Positions 25,204 to 32,766 of a stretch of DNA of 38,141 bases are shown here, one piece after another; positions within the stretch are counted from its first letter, which is position 1; each line of letters opens with the position of its first letter. Both the position numbers and the translations under genes were made by a program. The notes beneath the pieces were generated by a model. The model was not told the origin of the DNA, did not search any database, and worked only from the letters and a program-made list of their open reading frames with translations. The DNA comes from Oribacterium sp. UBA5894 (GTDB lineage Bacteria; Bacillota; Clostridia; Lachnospirales; Lachnospiraceae), in NCBI GenBank assembly GCA_002431355.1, contig DJEQ01000010.1, positions 1 to 38,141 on the forward strand, given 5' to 3'.

Positions 25204-26067
25204 ATGAGTAGTGTTTTGCAGGCAATTGCAAATGGACTTATGATTGGCGGCTTCTATGCCATGATGGGCATGGGCCAGAATGTTATCTTCGGCGTGATGA
25301 AGATCATCAACTTCTGTCATGGGGAAATGCTGATGGTGGGTATGTATCTGACCTTTGTGCTTTGCAGCATTTTCGGTCTGGATCCATATATGGCGGTGCC
25401 ATTTGTGGCGATTCTGATGTTCTGTCTGGGTGCAGTGATCCAGTCAACCCTGATCACACCGTCGCTCGGCACCAAATCATTTACAAATCTTCTGTTTCTG
25501 ACGGTAGGTCTCGGAACCCTGCTGTCGAACCTCGCGCTGGTGATCTTCGGATCATCCTTCCGTACGATCACCACCTCGTATTCGAGTAATACCGTCCAGC
25601 TGGGACCAGTGACGATGGCACTTCCGAAGCTCATCAGCTTCGGTGTTACGATCGTCATTACCATTCTTCTTTTTGCCTTCCTGAAGTATACGACCCTGGG
25701 AAAGCAGATTCGTGCGGTATCACAGAATGCTGTAGGTGCAGAGGTGGTCGGCATCAATGTAAAGCGTATCTACATCCTCGCCTATGGTCTCGGTGCAGCC
25801 CTCGCTGGAACAGCAGGCGCACTGCTCACACTTTTCTATGTGCTGTCTCCAACGGCTGGCTCGGTATTTTCCTTCCGTGCACTGATCGTTGTGGTTGTCG
25901 GAGGCTTAGGTTCGATTCCAGGCGCCTTCCTTGCAGGTATCCTGCTCGGACTTCTGGAAACCATGGTTTCACTTCTCGTGAGCCCGATGTATAAGGATCT
26001 GATCGTCTTCGTGACCTTCATCATCATCCTCGTCGTACGTCAGAATGTGATCGCAAGGAGGAAGTAA
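25204..26067 (+). CDS. livH: ABC transporter permease, LivH family
   Basis: A 287-residue permease of the branched-chain amino-acid type importer. About eight membrane segments are seen. Family wording includes NGLMIGGFYAMMGMGQNVIFGVMKIINFCHGEM at the start (split: GGFYAMMGMGQNVIFG, IINFCHGEM), GKQIRAVSQNAVGAEVVGIN and VVVGGLGSIPGAFLAGILLG. It is first in a five-gene liv operon; a GAAAGGGGG ribosome binding site precedes it. Substrate in such operons can be Leu/Ile/Val, other amino acids, or amides such as urea, so the label is by family. Confidence 0.92.
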   Translation: MSSVLQAIANGLMIGGFYAMMGMGQNVIFGVMKIINFCHGEMLMVGMYLTFVLCSIFGLDPYMAVPFVAILMFCLGAVIQSTLITPSLGTKSFTNLLFLTVGLGTLLSNLALVIFGSSFRTITTSYSSNTVQLGPVTMALPKLISFGVTIVITILLFAFLKYTTLGKQIRAVSQNAVGAEVVGINVKRIYILAYGLGAALAGTAGALLTLFYVLSPTAGSVFSFRALIVVVVGGLGSIPGAFLAGILLGLLETMVSLLVSPMYKDLIVFVTFIIILVVRQNVIARRK

Positions 26068-26068
26068 A

Positions 26069-27169
26069 ATGGGAAACGAAAAAACAATCCAGATTCGGCC
26101 AGAGGATCTCAAAGCGAGTCAGCGTTATCATCGAAACATTGCGATTGCAATCGGTATCTTTCTTGCGATTCTGCTGATCATTCCGGTATTCTTTAAGGAT
26201 ATGCCGTATATCATGAATGTCTTCATTCTGGTATTTTATATGACGACACTGTCGATGGCATGGAACCTGCTTGGTGGTATGACCGGACAGAACTCACTGG
26301 GGCATGCAGCCTACATGGGACTCGGTGCCTATGCCTGCTGTCTTCTGATGACGAAGACCTCCGTGAATCCATGGATCTGTGGTATCTTCGGCATGCTGGT
26401 GGTTGGACTCGTGTCCGGCATCATCTTTTATCCTTGCTTCATTCTGAGAGGACCTTACTTCACCCTCGTCAGCATTGCCTTCGGTGAAGCGATTCGACAG
26501 TTCATTCTGAACTGGGATTTCGCAGGGAAGGCCATCGGTATTTCCCTTTCCTTCGGAGAGGATTCCTGGGCAGAGTTCCGCTTTATGAGTAAGATTCCAT
26601 ATTACTATGTGGGACTTCTGATGCTGATTCTGACCTATCTGTTTATGAAGAAGATTGATCGTTCGAAGCTTGGTTTTGCACTGAAAACCATCCGTGAGGA
26701 TGAGGATACGGCCGCAGCGATCGGTATCAATCCGATTAAATACAAGGTCATCGCCGTTGTGATTTCTGCGATGGTGGCCGGCATGGTTGGCTTCTTCTAT
26801 GCAAGCTATAACCGCTATATCGATCCAGATCTGATGCTTCAGTCCTACTCTGTCGAGTCCGTACTCCCGGCCGTTGTTGGTGGTGCTTCCTTTGTAGAGG
26901 GCCCACTGGTCGGTGGTGGTATCATGATCACACTTTCCGAATTTCTTCGGAACGAGTTTGGCGCGATTCTTCCAGGCATCAACCTCATCATGTATGCGAT
27001 CGTTCTGATTCTCGTGATCCGTTTCCGCCCATCGGGTCTTCTCGGCTGGTATATGGACAGTAAGGTGAAGAAATGGGTGGATCGCGTGCTTCTGAAAAAA
27101 CCATCTCGCGAGGTTCTCGAAGCGGCACAGCTTGCAAAGGATTATAAGAAGTTAGGGAAGGAGGCATGA
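26069..27169 (+). CDS. livM: ABC transporter permease, LivM family
   Basis: A 366-residue second permease with about nine membrane segments. It shows WNLLGGMTGQNSLGHAAYMGLGAY, the usual LivM signature (given as GGMTGQNSLGHAAYMGLGAY), and LKTIREDEDTAAAIGINPIKYK in the cytoplasmic coupling loop. A charged C-terminal tail follows VIRFRPSGLLGWY. It starts one base after the livH stop with AAGGAGGAAG in livH. No anomaly apart from an extended hydrophilic N terminus of about 25 residues. Confidence 0.92.
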   Translation: MGNEKTIQIRPEDLKASQRYHRNIAIAIGIFLAILLIIPVFFKDMPYIMNVFILVFYMTTLSMAWNLLGGMTGQNSLGHAAYMGLGAYACCLLMTKTSVNPWICGIFGMLVVGLVSGIIFYPCFILRGPYFTLVSIAFGEAIRQFILNWDFAGKAIGISLSFGEDSWAEFRFMSKIPYYYVGLLMLILTYLFMKKIDRSKLGFALKTIREDEDTAAAIGINPIKYKVIAVVISAMVAGMVGFFYASYNRYIDPDLMLQSYSVESVLPAVVGGASFVEGPLVGGGIMITLSEFLRNEFGAILPGINLIMYAIVLILVIRFRPSGLLGWYMDSKVKKWVDRVLLKKPSREVLEAAQLAKDYKKLGKEA

Positions 27170-27171
27170 GT

Positions 27172-27921
27172 ATGGCAGAAGAGTCCATTATTGAAGTTCA
27201 GCATATTACGAAGCGCTTCAAAGGTCTGACCGCTGTGAAGGATGTATCCTTCGAGGTTGCAAAAGGAAAAATCACCGGTATGATCGGTCCGAATGGTGCC
27301 GGAAAGTCTACCACCTTCAATATGATCTGCGGCTACTATCCGCCGACGGAAGGGAAAATTCTCTATAAGGGCATGGACATCACAAACAAGCCAGCCTATG
27401 AGTATACGAAGATGGGCATCGCGCGTACCTTCCAGATTATGAAGCCACTCAAGAATCTGACGGTGCTCGACAATGTCATCGCTTCGTCCTACTATGGCAC
27501 GAAGCCAGCGAAAAATGCCATCGAGGCACGGGAAAAGGCCCTCGATATTCTGAACTTTACCGGCCTTTATGAGAAGCGTCATGATCTATCCAAGGACATG
27601 GGCACACCGGATCAGAAGCGACTTGAGATGGCCAGAGCCCTGGCCACGAATCCGGAAATGCTCTTTCTCGATGAAAACATGGCTGGACTAAATCCGACCG
27701 AGACGGAGGAGGCCATTCAACTGATCCGCCGCATCAATGACAGCGGTGTCACCATCTTCCTGATTGAGCATATCATGAAGGCGGTTGTCAGCCTCTGTGA
27801 GGACGTCATCGTACTTCATCACGGCGAAAAGATTGCCGTTGGCACACCAGAGGAGGTCATGAACGATCCGTATGTGATGGAGGTATATCTCGGACAGAAG
27901 AAGGAGGCTGCACATGCTTAA
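27172..27921 (+). CDS. livG: ABC transporter ATP-binding protein, LivG family
   Basis: A 249-residue ATPase partner of the importer. Walker A GPNGAGKST is at 39-47. The ABC signature is unusual: where LivG proteins often have LSYGQ the text reads MGTPDQKRLEMARAL, and Walker B ends LFLDENMAGLNPTE (DEN instead of DEP). The catalytic His switch LIEHIMKAV is normal. I chose ATG 27172 over 27166 because GGAGG is only one base from the first ATG and seven from the second. It overlaps livF by eight bases. Confidence 0.9.
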   Translation: MAEESIIEVQHITKRFKGLTAVKDVSFEVAKGKITGMIGPNGAGKSTTFNMICGYYPPTEGKILYKGMDITNKPAYEYTKMGIARTFQIMKPLKNLTVLDNVIASSYYGTKPAKNAIEAREKALDILNFTGLYEKRHDLSKDMGTPDQKRLEMARALATNPEMLFLDENMAGLNPTETEEAIQLIRRINDSGVTIFLIEHIMKAVVSLCEDVIVLHHGEKIAVGTPEEVMNDPYVMEVYLGQKKEAAHA

Positions 27922-28618
27922 GGTAGAAGGTTTAACGGCAGGCTATGGGTCTCTCAAAATCATCTGGGATGAGTCCTTCGAAATTCAGGATGGAGAGATC
28001 GTTGCCATTCTCGGATCCAATGGTGCGGGCAAGACCACCACGGTGCGGGCACTGACCGGAATGATCAAGGCCTCGGCAGGAACGGTCACCTTTAATGATG
28101 AAATACTTTCCGGTAAGAGCTCGCGCTTCGTACTGGATCATGGCATCGTTCAGGTACCGGAGGGACGTCAGCTGTTTACCGGCATGACCTGTCTCGAAAA
28201 CCTGGAGCTTGGGGCTTTTAATAAGACACTGAAGGAACACTTCAAGGAGAATCTTGAAAAGTGCTATCAGTGGTTTCCGAAGCTGAAGGAAAGAGCCGGA
28301 CAGATCTCGGGTACGCTTTCCGGAGGTGAGCAGCAGATGGTAGCTGTTGCGCGGGCACTGGTAGGTGAACCGAAGCTTCTCATCCTCGATGAGCCATCGC
28401 TCGGACTGGCACCAAACATTGTAGATGACATTCTGAAGGTTGCACAGGAGCTTGCGAAGACCGGTGTCTCCGTCATGCTCGTGGAGCAGGACATCACAAA
28501 GGCACTCGCTGTGGCCGATCGTGGCTATGTCATCGAGAATGGACGCATTACGCTGAGCGGAACCTCCGCAGAGCTGAGTGCCAATGAGCATGTCAAGAAG
28601 GCCTATCTCGGTATTTAA
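27914..28618 (+). CDS. livF: ABC transporter ATP-binding protein, LivF family
   Basis: A 234-residue ATPase. Walker A GSNGAGKTT lies near 35-43, a full signature LSGGEQQMVAVARAL near 137-151, Walker B LLILDEPSLGLAP, and the switch LVEQDITKAL. HGIVQVPEGRQLFTGMT is a classic LivF phrase. Together with LivG it forms the ATPase pair, where LivF carries the canonical signature. Translation overlaps the end of livG. A 10-bp hairpin lies between this gene and livK. Confidence 0.93.
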   Translation: MLKVEGLTAGYGSLKIIWDESFEIQDGEIVAILGSNGAGKTTTVRALTGMIKASAGTVTFNDEILSGKSSRFVLDHGIVQVPEGRQLFTGMTCLENLELGAFNKTLKEHFKENLEKCYQWFPKLKERAGQISGTLSGGEQQMVAVARALVGEPKLLILDEPSLGLAPNIVDDILKVAQELAKTGVSVMLVEQDITKALAVADRGYVIENGRITLSGTSAELSANEHVKKAYLGI

Positions 28619-28630
28619 TCTGTCTTTTGC

Positions 28631-28656
28631 CATCTCCTTCATATGGGAAGGAGATG
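28631..28656 (+). repeat. Inverted repeat between livF and livK
   Basis: CATCTCCTTC (28631-28640), loop ATATGG, GAAGGAGATG (28647-28656): perfect 10-bp arms, no T run after. An intra-operon hairpin just before a binding-protein gene can act as an RNA-processing or stability element that lets the binding protein be made in excess. That use is inferred. TATAAT at 28664-28669 has no matching -35 box. Confidence 0.65.
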
Positions 28657-28684
28657 TGCACAATATAATCCAAGGAGGAACATT

Positions 28685-30022
28685 ATGAAACTCAAGAGAC
28701 TTGTATCCGCTTTTATGGCGGCCGCCATCGCCGGCTCCATGCTGGCAGGATGTGGCTCGACCACCACAACCACGACGGAAACACAGGCAACACAGGCGAC
28801 CGAGGCAGCAAAGAAGGAGACAGAAGCTGCTTCCGACAATGGTGCCGGCGAGCTGACAGGAGAGCCGATCAAGATCGGTGCGATGTATGCTCTTTCCGGT
28901 GATAAGGCAGCCATCGGTACCAACATCATGCGTGGTGTTGATTTCGCCGCAGAGGAGATCAATGCAGCCGGTGGTGTGAATGGACGCCCGATTGAAATCG
29001 TACGTGGTGATACCCAGGGTGACCCGAAGGTTGCACGTTCGGTGGCAGAGCGTCTCATTACGCAGGATAAGGTGAATGCCATCATGGGCTGCCATCAGTC
29101 CACGCTTTCCGAGATTGTTGCAAAGGTCTGCGAGCAGTATAAGATTCCGATGATCACTGCAATTTCGACCGTCGACAGCATTTCCACGGATAACCTGCAG
29201 TATTTCTTCCGTCTCTGCCCACTGAACTCGGTATACGTTGAGGATATGCTGAAGTACCTGAAGGATTCTTCCGAGCAGACAGGCAAGGAAGTGAAGACCG
29301 TTTCCATCTTTGCCGATAACTCCAACATTGGCCAGGAGATCATCCGTTGCGTCGGCCTCTATGCGGATAAGTATGACATTCAGGTCGTAAAGGAAGTGCA
29401 GTACTCCAGTGGTGCCGCAGACCTTACATCAGAGGTACTGGCACTGAAGGAGGCCAATGCAGACGCCGTGATCTGTGAGTCCTACATCGCGGATGCCATC
29501 CTCTTCACAAAGACGCTGAAGGAGCAGAACTATCAGCCACCAATCATCATTGGTAAGGCAAATGGCTTCGCAGATCCTTCCTATATCCCGGCAACTGGAA
29601 ACCTTGCAAACGGCATCACGACCGTTGTCGAGTTCAACCCGGATCTGAAGAAGGGCGTGGAGACCAACAAGAAGTTTAAGGCCGAGTATGATGTAGATAT
29701 GAATGGACATTCTGCAGAGGCTTATACGGTTGTATGGCTTTTCAAGACTGCATTTGAAATGGCAGGCACAACCGATGGTGAGGCTGTGAAGAACGTGCTC
29801 GATACGATCGACATTAAGGACTCCTTCCCGAACGGACCAGACATCATTCTTCCATATGATGAGATCAAGTTTGAGGATTATGAGTTTGATGGCGCACAGC
29901 ACACAAATGATAATACCAAGGCTTCTGTAGCCGTTGCTCAGATCCAGGATGGTGAGTTCAAGACTGTATGGCCGTTTGATTTCACCGACAGCAAGATCCA
30001 GTATCCGGCTCCACTGTCATAA
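28685..30022 (+). CDS. livK: Substrate-binding lipoprotein of the liv-type ABC importer
   Basis: A 445-residue extracellular binding protein. The signal peptide ends at lipobox LAGC with C23. A Thr/Ala/Glu linker follows. The type 1 binding domain has IKIGAMYALSGDKAAIG, GVDFAAEEINAAGGVNGRPIEIV and the ligand-loop segment MGCHQSTLSEIV, typical of Leu/Ile/Val-binding-like proteins. The start at 28685 is set by AAGGAGGAA and the signal peptide. It is last in the operon, followed by a terminator. The ligand cannot be read from the sequence; amino acid, amide or small aromatic acid are all possible in this family. Confidence 0.92.
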   Translation: MKLKRLVSAFMAAAIAGSMLAGCGSTTTTTTETQATQATEAAKKETEAASDNGAGELTGEPIKIGAMYALSGDKAAIGTNIMRGVDFAAEEINAAGGVNGRPIEIVRGDTQGDPKVARSVAERLITQDKVNAIMGCHQSTLSEIVAKVCEQYKIPMITAISTVDSISTDNLQYFFRLCPLNSVYVEDMLKYLKDSSEQTGKEVKTVSIFADNSNIGQEIIRCVGLYADKYDIQVVKEVQYSSGAADLTSEVLALKEANADAVICESYIADAILFTKTLKEQNYQPPIIIGKANGFADPSYIPATGNLANGITTVVEFNPDLKKGVETNKKFKAEYDVDMNGHSAEAYTVVWLFKTAFEMAGTTDGEAVKNVLDTIDIKDSFPNGPDIILPYDEIKFEDYEFDGAQHTNDNTKASVAVAQIQDGEFKTVWPFDFTDSKIQYPAPLS

Positions 30023-30070
30023 GCATCATTTTCATTTCGCGTTTTCCCTATTCTCCTATATATGTAGACT

Positions 30071-30100
30071 GAAACCCCGAGGCACCCGCCCCGGGGTTTC
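30071..30100 (+). terminator. Intrinsic terminator of the liv operon
   Basis: GAAACCCCG (30071-30079) pairs with CGGGGTTTC (30092-30100) across a 12-base loop. The following T run is weak. Confidence 0.7.
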
Positions 30101-30186
30101 GCATGTCTGGACTTTTCGGGAGATGAAAATGGTAGTAGAATAGGGAGCGGAAATAAAAAAAAGGCAGTATGAGGAGAGGAATTCCG

Positions 30187-31005
30187 ATGAATATCACAAT
30201 GCTGGGCACGGGCAATGCCCTTGTCACCGAAGTTTTTAATACCTGCTATGTTCTGACAGATGAAGAAAAGCAGGGGGCAGAAAAATACTTTATGGTGGAC
30301 GCCGGGGGTGGCGGACAGGTGCTACACCAGCTGAAGCATGCAGGCTTCAACTGGATGGATATGCGGGACATTTTTCTCACGCATAAGCATATCGATCATT
30401 TTACGGGCATGATCTGGATGGTTCGTCTCATTACCCAGAATATGAAGGCTGGCAAGTATGAGGGGGAAGCGCGCATCTATGGACATAAGGAAGTGATCGA
30501 GCTCCTGGATGACATTTCGCGGAAGCTGCTGCAGCCAGGTCAGGTGAAGTTCATCGGAGACCGCCTGCACCTGATTCCGGTTGAGGATGGAGAGACCCGT
30601 GAGATCAACGGTCACAAGGTGACGTTTTTTGACATTGGCTCCACAAAGGCGAAGCAGTTCGGCTATCTTTATGAGATGAATGATGGCCGAAAGATCTGCT
30701 GCTGTGGAGATGAGCCGTATAATGCGGAATATGAAGAGAAGTATGCAAAGGGTGCAGACTGGCTGCTTCATGAGGCCTTCTGCCTCTATGAGGAGCGGGA
30801 CAGCTTCCATCCTTATGAAAAGCATCACTCTACGGTGAAGGATGCAGCAGAGCTTGCGGAGAGCCTCAAGGTGCCGAACCTTCTTCTGTATCATACGGAG
30901 GACAAGAACATTGCTCGCCGAAAGGAGCTCTATACCACGGAGGCAAAGGCTTCTTATACGGGACGTGTGTTCGTGCCAGAAGATCTGGAGCGTATCGAGC
31001 TATGA
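30187..31005 (+). CDS. MBL-fold metallo-hydrolase (RNase Z-like)
   Basis: A 272-residue metallo-beta-lactamase-fold protein with the metal motif THKHIDH (65-71), and further ligands likely in CCCGDEPYN and LHEAFC. The N terminus MNITMLGTGNA is the RNase Z/arylsulfatase-like beginning. The start at 30187 is preferred because GAGGAGAGG lies before it; the ATG at 30169 falls at the edge of that site. It overlaps the next small gene by four bases. It may be an RNA-processing or small-molecule hydrolase; the substrate cannot be told. Confidence 0.85.
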   Translation: MNITMLGTGNALVTEVFNTCYVLTDEEKQGAEKYFMVDAGGGGQVLHQLKHAGFNWMDMRDIFLTHKHIDHFTGMIWMVRLITQNMKAGKYEGEARIYGHKEVIELLDDISRKLLQPGQVKFIGDRLHLIPVEDGETREINGHKVTFFDIGSTKAKQFGYLYEMNDGRKICCCGDEPYNAEYEEKYAKGADWLLHEAFCLYEERDSFHPYEKHHSTVKDAAELAESLKVPNLLLYHTEDKNIARRKELYTTEAKASYTGRVFVPEDLERIEL

Positions 31006-31211
31006 TGGAGAAAATCAAAAGATGTGCTCGCCTTACCGTGATCTGCACGGCCGTTGTTTTCGCTTTGTTCTGCGTCATGGACCTCTGGAAGCTGCATACG
31101 CTGGATCTCGTGGGAAGTGCACAGTCGAGTCTTATGTTTATGGTGGTGGATTTTGCAGCCAATATGCTGGTGGACCAGCTGTCTCATCGGCCTCCACGGA
31201 AGCCGAGATAA
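31002..31211 (+). CDS. Small membrane protein, 69 residues
   Basis: A small protein that I do not recognise. It has one clear membrane segment (residues 11-28), a second moderately hydrophobic stretch (about 42-55) and a basic tail (HRPPRKPR). It starts inside the stop region of the MBL gene (ATGA overlap), and the CLC gene begins 19 bases after it, so translation coupling supports it as real. It may be an accessory subunit of the neighbouring channel; this is only inferred from position. Confidence 0.6.
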   Translation: MMEKIKRCARLTVICTAVVFALFCVMDLWKLHTLDLVGSAQSSLMFMVVDFAANMLVDQLSHRPPRKPR

Positions 31212-31230
31212 TAAGAAAAGGGGAAGAGTT

Positions 31231-32499
31231 ATGTGGAGTGAATATATGGCGTACTGGAAAACGCTGCCGTATAAGCTATTGGTTGGTCTCAAGTGGATTG
31301 CGTTCGGCATCCTGACCGGTGGCATCGTCGGAGCGGTGGCAGCGCTTTTTGCAAAGGGCATTGTTCTGGCGACAAGCTTTCGCTTAGCGCATACCTGGAT
31401 TGTCTTCTTTCTGCCACTGGCGGGACTTTTTATCGTGTGGTTTTATCACCGCCTCGGTGCGCGGAAGCCTCGTGGTACGAACCTTGTGCTGGAGGCCATC
31501 CGAGAGGGTGAGCGCGTGCCAGTGCGCATGGCACCACTGATTATCGTATCAACGGTGATCACCCATTTATTTGGTGGCTCTGCTGGGCGTGAGGGTGCAG
31601 CCCTGCAGGTCGGTGGTTCTCTCGGAAATGGACTGGGCCGTCTCCTTCATTTTCGGAGCGAGGAACGACGTCGGACCATCATGTGTGGTATGAGTGCTGC
31701 GTTTTCGGCACTGTTTGGTACGCCGCTGGCAGCGACGGTACTGTCGATGGAAATCAGTACGGTTGGTGTCATGTATTACTCCGCCCTGGTTCCGTGTGCA
31801 GTCGCGGCCCTGACTGCTCATTTTGTGGCACAGGCAATCAATCCTGGCAGTGAGGCCATGCTGCTCTCTGTGGTGCCGACCTTTCATGTGCGTGAAGCAG
31901 TCTGCACGATGCTGTTTGCCGGAGCATGCGCGATGGTCTCTGTCCTGTTTGCAACCTCAATGCATCGAAGTAAGAAGCTGCTGCAGAAGGCTTTTCCGAA
32001 CGACTACCTTCGCGTCGCCGTGTCAGGTGTGCTCATTGTCCTGCTGACGCTGCTTGTTGGAAGCCAGACGTATAATGGTACAGGCTCTCAGATCATCGCG
32101 GCCTGCATCGAAAATCCAGCCGTTGCGATTCCGTTTTATGCCTTTCTTTTAAAGATTCTTTTCACGTCCATCACGCTGGGCGGCGGCTTCCAGGGTGGCG
32201 AAATCGTACCATCGCTTTTTATTGGTGCAAGCTTTGGCCATGTGGTGGGAAGCTTTACGGGCATGGATCCGGCACTCTCATCGGCCATCGGCATGGCCTG
32301 CGTTTTCTGTGGCGTGACGAACTGTCCACTGGCGTCCCTGCTGATCGCCTTCGAGATGTTCGGCTTCGAGGCTTCCTCCTACTTCATTCTGGCGATCGCC
32401 ATCACGTATTTATTCTCGGGGAATTATGGAATTTATGGCGCCCAGAAGATTCGCTTCAGTAAGTGGGACCCGAAGGAAATTGATGCGAATACGCACTGA
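31231..32499 (+). CDS. CLC-family anion channel/antiporter, probably fluoride (CLC-F-like)
   Basis: A 422-residue CLC protein with about 10-12 membrane helices. The gating-glutamate motif GSAGREGAALQVGG is intact. The region usually GSGIP reads GTNLV, and the second anion-path motif reads GGGFQGGEIVPSLFIGASFG, both closer to the fluoride-exporting CLC-F group than to chloride ClCs. The start at 31231 has AAAGGGGAAG before it and excludes a longer frame over the small gene. No fluoride riboswitch was recognised upstream. Family is sure; fluoride specificity is likely but not proven. Confidence 0.88.
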   Translation: MWSEYMAYWKTLPYKLLVGLKWIAFGILTGGIVGAVAALFAKGIVLATSFRLAHTWIVFFLPLAGLFIVWFYHRLGARKPRGTNLVLEAIREGERVPVRMAPLIIVSTVITHLFGGSAGREGAALQVGGSLGNGLGRLLHFRSEERRRTIMCGMSAAFSALFGTPLAATVLSMEISTVGVMYYSALVPCAVAALTAHFVAQAINPGSEAMLLSVVPTFHVREAVCTMLFAGACAMVSVLFATSMHRSKKLLQKAFPNDYLRVAVSGVLIVLLTLLVGSQTYNGTGSQIIAACIENPAVAIPFYAFLLKILFTSITLGGGFQGGEIVPSLFIGASFGHVVGSFTGMDPALSSAIGMACVFCGVTNCPLASLLIAFEMFGFEASSYFILAIAITYLFSGNYGIYGAQKIRFSKWDPKEIDANTH

Positions 32500-32613
32500 G
32501 AAGATCACCCGTCGGGTAAAAGAACAGAACGTGTCACAACCGGGTTAAAAAGCAGAGTGCAGGAAGGCCGTATTTGTTCTTTGAAAACAAAATGCCAGTT
32601 ACTTTTTTGTCTC

Positions 32614-32665
32614 CCTGTATGAATTGATCATGCAGGAAGGACGCAGGATTGACGGCTCATACAGG
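32614..32665. repeat. 9-bp inverted repeat in the codA leader region
   Basis: CCTGTATGA (32614-32622) and TCATACAGG (32657-32665) are perfect reverse complements 34 bases apart. The right arm lies between the -35 and -10 boxes of a predicted promoter. Either a bipartite operator or the base stem of an RNA element. Confidence 0.55.
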
Positions 32666-32677
32666 CTGTGATATTCT
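32649..32677 (+). promoter_or_regulatory. Predicted promoter upstream of the codA-like gene
   Basis: TTGACG (32649-32654), 17-base spacer, TATTCT (32672-32677). A transcript would start near 32684 and immediately run into the strong hairpin at 32704. Confidence 0.45.
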
Positions 32678-32703
32678 TTGTGCCAGTAGAACAAAGAAAA
32701 AGC

Positions 32704-32742
32704 AAAGGCGCTGAGGAAGTATTCCTCAGCGCCTTTTGCTTT
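32704..32742 (+). terminator. Very strong terminator or attenuator just before the codA-like gene
   Basis: AAAGGCGCTGAGGAA (32704-32718), loop GTA, TTCCTCAGCGCCTTT (32722-32736): a perfect 15-bp stem followed by T-rich TGCTTTTG. It ends about 25 bases before the ATG at 32767, leaving room only for the ribosome binding site. It may end the clc unit 205 bases upstream, or regulate the codA-like gene by attenuation. Confidence 0.85.
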
Positions 32743-32766
32743 TGATTCCATGCAGGAGGCGTCAGG

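Noticed and set aside
27932..29095. 387-codon minus-strand frame
   Set aside because: Shadow of livF and livK with low-complexity composition and no domain.
30101..30186. Fluoride riboswitch upstream of the MBL-CLC unit
   Set aside because: A GGAGATG-like string occurs, but the conserved pseudoknot and helices could not be drawn.
32572..32600. TTCTTTGAAAAC resembling an rRNA leader
   Set aside because: Short chance match; there is no rRNA or boxB/boxA set near it.
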